In this document: piece by piece, positions 61,695 to 64,000 of the stretch
How positions within the stretch are numbered: position 1 is the first letter of the stretch
How the letters are laid out: each line of letters begins with the position of its first letter
DNA from: Basidiobolus meristosporus CBS 931.73
Taxonomy: Eukaryota > Basidiobolomycota > Basidiobolomycetes > Basidiobolales > Basidiobolaceae
Direction of reading: 5' to 3'
Length of the DNA stretch: 64,000 nt
Assembly (NCBI GenBank): GCA_002104905.1
Contig: MCFE01000068.1
Span: 1 to 64,000, forward strand
The notes under the pieces: model-generated
Databases searched by the model: none
What the model was told of the DNA's origin: nothing
The model's input: only the letters and a program-made list of their open reading frames with translations
Program-made: the position numbers and the translations under genes

Positions 61695-62864
61695 AAGGCA
61701 AAGGCATGGTCATACATACCTTCATAGTAGCCTGTGCTTCTTTACTCTTTGTAATATTTGACATTAAATGTATTGGATATGTTTGTGCTTGATTGGAACT
61801 AAGTACAGTACTTTATAGGCTCATAAAATATGTTTGACTGCATGAGCTTCTTTAGACAGTGTATTACTGGAATATACCCAGAGTAAGAACAATTTTCTGC
61901 CACAATGGTGTTGAATTCCTGACAAGTTGGACACTTTGCAATAGTGGCATTTCTGATGTGAATGCCATGCAACTGTTAACACATGCTGGTATTGGGACAG
62001 TCTCTAGGTCATATGTTAGAGCCACATGACAGTTGTCCATCAAAACCATGTACATGGTAAGTTGCATCTCAGGATGATTTTGGCAAGAAGTAGTAGTAAA
62101 TCCTCAAAGCTCCCATCACTGAAATCAGTGGAAATGTGCCACTTTCTAGCCACAACAGCACATCATTCATCAGTAGATGAATTACTGGGCTCACATATAT
62201 CCATAAAGTATCCTTGGTATTTTCTTCCATAGGTGTTGTCATTGTACAATGGGATTTTGCTGGGCTCATGCAGGGTACTGTTGTTGGCACAGATGGGCTC
62301 ATATTCCATCAGTGAGCATGCTTTTTCAGAGCTATCATGCTGCACACCATATTAAGAAGGCTGGGGTGAGCCTAAAGGCATCACACACTCACCTGACTTA
62401 TATTGCAAATGGTGACAAGTACAGCTAGGGGCTGTTATACAAATTTCAACTGCCAGCAATATATGGTTGGTACAGTAGGGACTGGTGAATAGTCAAATAT
62501 GACTTGTGTGGCAAAACACTGGCTGTGATCCTTGTAGTACTTTGTATGCTATCTGCACACTTCATGGCTGAGAGGCTTGCTACAATAGCCACATGGTCTT
62601 TTTCTCTTCTCTTATTGTGTGAAATCAAGGAAGTCTTATCCATGGGGCTAACAGTTTGTCACTCAACAATGTAACACAGTTATATCACTTTTTGACAATA
62701 CTCATATGAATTTAAGACAGTCTTGTATTTGACACATTGCACCTATATGAATGTAAGATTCAATGATGACCCACCATAGTAAGCATTATTAATAAAGTTG
62801 TGGCACCACATACACATGTATATGTAACACTATTTCCCCATTTGTTTGACTCACTTCCATATAT
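61695..62864 (-). mobile_element. Repeat G, left part: decayed transposon-like coding traces
   Basis: The copia homology stops and a different sequence begins. On the minus strand, short collinear fragments from ~62345 to ~61750 read like one decayed protein across stops and a frameshift. They include KIPLYNDNTYGRKYQGYFMD, CAVVARKWHIS, and a CPTCQEF Cys-pair segment. It might be a DNA-transposon protein with a zinc finger, but I cannot name the family. 62350-62860 holds no coding trace. Confidence 0.4.
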
Positions 62865-63954
62865 ATGGCGCCAAAAAATAAAGCAAAGTCATCTGGTTCT
62901 CAACCAAACCCCACCACTGACAGCAACAGAAGAATGGTTGGACAACAGCTTGCTTTAACATTCAGTGCAACAAGTGGGGCTACATCCAACAAAGGCCCTG
63001 TGGACAGTGTGCCCATTGAAGGTAATAATGCGGACTCCTCAGGCTCTCAGTCAAGTGGCAATTGAGAACCTCTGTGGAGCCACAAGCTGACCATTATGCT
63101 CAGGCAGATGAGAATGTAGCAAATGCAGTACCCTCAGTTGAAGATCAGCAAGTGGCCATGATAACATCACCACCACCCATGCTAGCAAGTATGTTGTCAG
63201 CTCATACCAAAGCATTAATGAAGCAATTAGGTGCAGTGGCTGATAGGATAGATGCAATGGCCCAGAGAAATCAGGAAGTATTCCAGAAACAGGATGAGTG
63301 GATAATACATGTAGAGCAATCAATATCCCAGGTAGAGAGAGCAGTATCTTTGCTGCAAAAAGGAACTCAAGTAGCTCAATGTCACAGCCAAGAATTGAGC
63401 CATTTCCTGATGTAATAGCAGAGGAACACTGTACAATCTTTGAAGCACAACAACAGTGCCCAAAGATAAAGCCCACAGAAAAACCTATCACAGCATGGGA
63501 GGGAGACAATGTGGTGTTTATACCAAAGCCTAAAAATCAAAAGACATTGAAGATCTGTGAAGCCATTGAGTGCAATAATGAAGAGTGGGCTAATATACAA
63601 GAGGCCATCAGAAGTCTAGCATGCCATCACCTTAAGGCCAGCATACCATGGGACCATCAGGAACTCAAGGCCAAGCAGAATGCACTTGACTTGTTCCATG
63701 AGCATTATCCTGGATTCAAATGGGCAAATGGACTTTGGGCCAGCATTGGTATGCTAAGAAAGTATCTTAAGAATAGCAGAAACTATCAAAGGCAGAAGAA
63801 CAAGGGTGCCATGGCTAAAAACCAGCAGCTTCCTCAAGAGCCCTTCACAAGGAGGGCTGAAAGCTCCAGACAAGCATCAAAGAGATGTCAGGCAGCTGGA
63901 AGAGTGCCAATTAAGGACAAGCAGGCAGACATGGATGCACCAGCACAACATTAA
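62865..63954 (+). pseudogene. Repeat G, right part: frameshifted ORF with coiled coil
   Basis: Three overlapping frames (62865-63065, 63062-63415, 63298-63954) read as one protein of ~350 residues broken by two frameshifts. The first part is Ser/Gln/Asn-rich (MAPKNKAKSSGSQPN). The second has a coiled coil (LMKQLGAVADRIDAMAQRNQ). The third has ITAWEGDNVVFIPKPKNQ, a Trp-containing helical segment, and a Lys/Arg-rich tail ending DMDAPAQH. This resembles a Gag/ORF1-type nucleic-acid-binding protein of a transposon, family unknown. It may continue past the window edge. Confidence 0.45.
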
Positions 63955-64000
63955 TCAAGGAAAAAGCAAAGTACCATTCAAGAAGCACCCAGTCAAAGTA

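Overview
This window is nuclear DNA from a fungus. The genes are split by short introns (about 48-110 bp) with GT...AG ends, and the products are fungal and eukaryotic housekeeping proteins: TAF3, TGS1, ArgRS, bifunctional Thi6, Mpo1, synaptobrevin, Tad2, Did2/CHMP1, Erg10, V-ATPase subunit a, ARL2 and mitochondrial ATP synthase beta. TAF3 still carries a PHD finger, a gene for a giant BEACH-family protein is present, and Ty1/copia elements are abundant. An early-diverging (zygomycete-grade) lineage such as Basidiobolus would fit, but that placement is inference. I predicted no tRNA, rRNA or CRISPR feature.

Layout. 1-6.6 kb: a catalase array with a decayed 5' relic, a full-length copy with a one-base frameshift, and an intact copy. 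7-12 kb: a secreted CAP protein, an Osm1-type fumarate reductase and an FAD amine oxidase with the covalent-flavin Cys. 12-31 kb: dense housekeeping genes, mostly on the minus strand from 14.5 to 25 kb, plus two convergent small secreted proteins at 28.6-29.5 kb and a short-chain dehydrogenase that has lost its catalytic Tyr. 31-43 kb: V-ATPase subunit a, then a 13-exon BEACH-family gene that stops just before its PH-BEACH module. 43-49 kb: ARL2 (apparent GC-AG intron), ATP2 and two unrecognised genes. 49.5-64 kb: a nest of copia-type retrotransposons.

The nest can be ordered from oldest to youngest by which element interrupts which. Element E (minus) holds a solo LTR F. Copia element B inserted into E. 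B is split by D (minus, with identical 349-bp LTRs and a CCAAC target duplication) and by C. C carries a 209-bp MITE-like insertion and ends abruptly in a different repeat (G) that runs to the window edge. Elements B, C and D share a primer-binding site that matches the anticodon half of initiator tRNA-Met.

Exon models were built by hand from splice signals, reading-phase continuity and protein-family conservation. Unless stated otherwise, the phases of all exons in a model add up to an uninterrupted frame. No database or transcript evidence was available.
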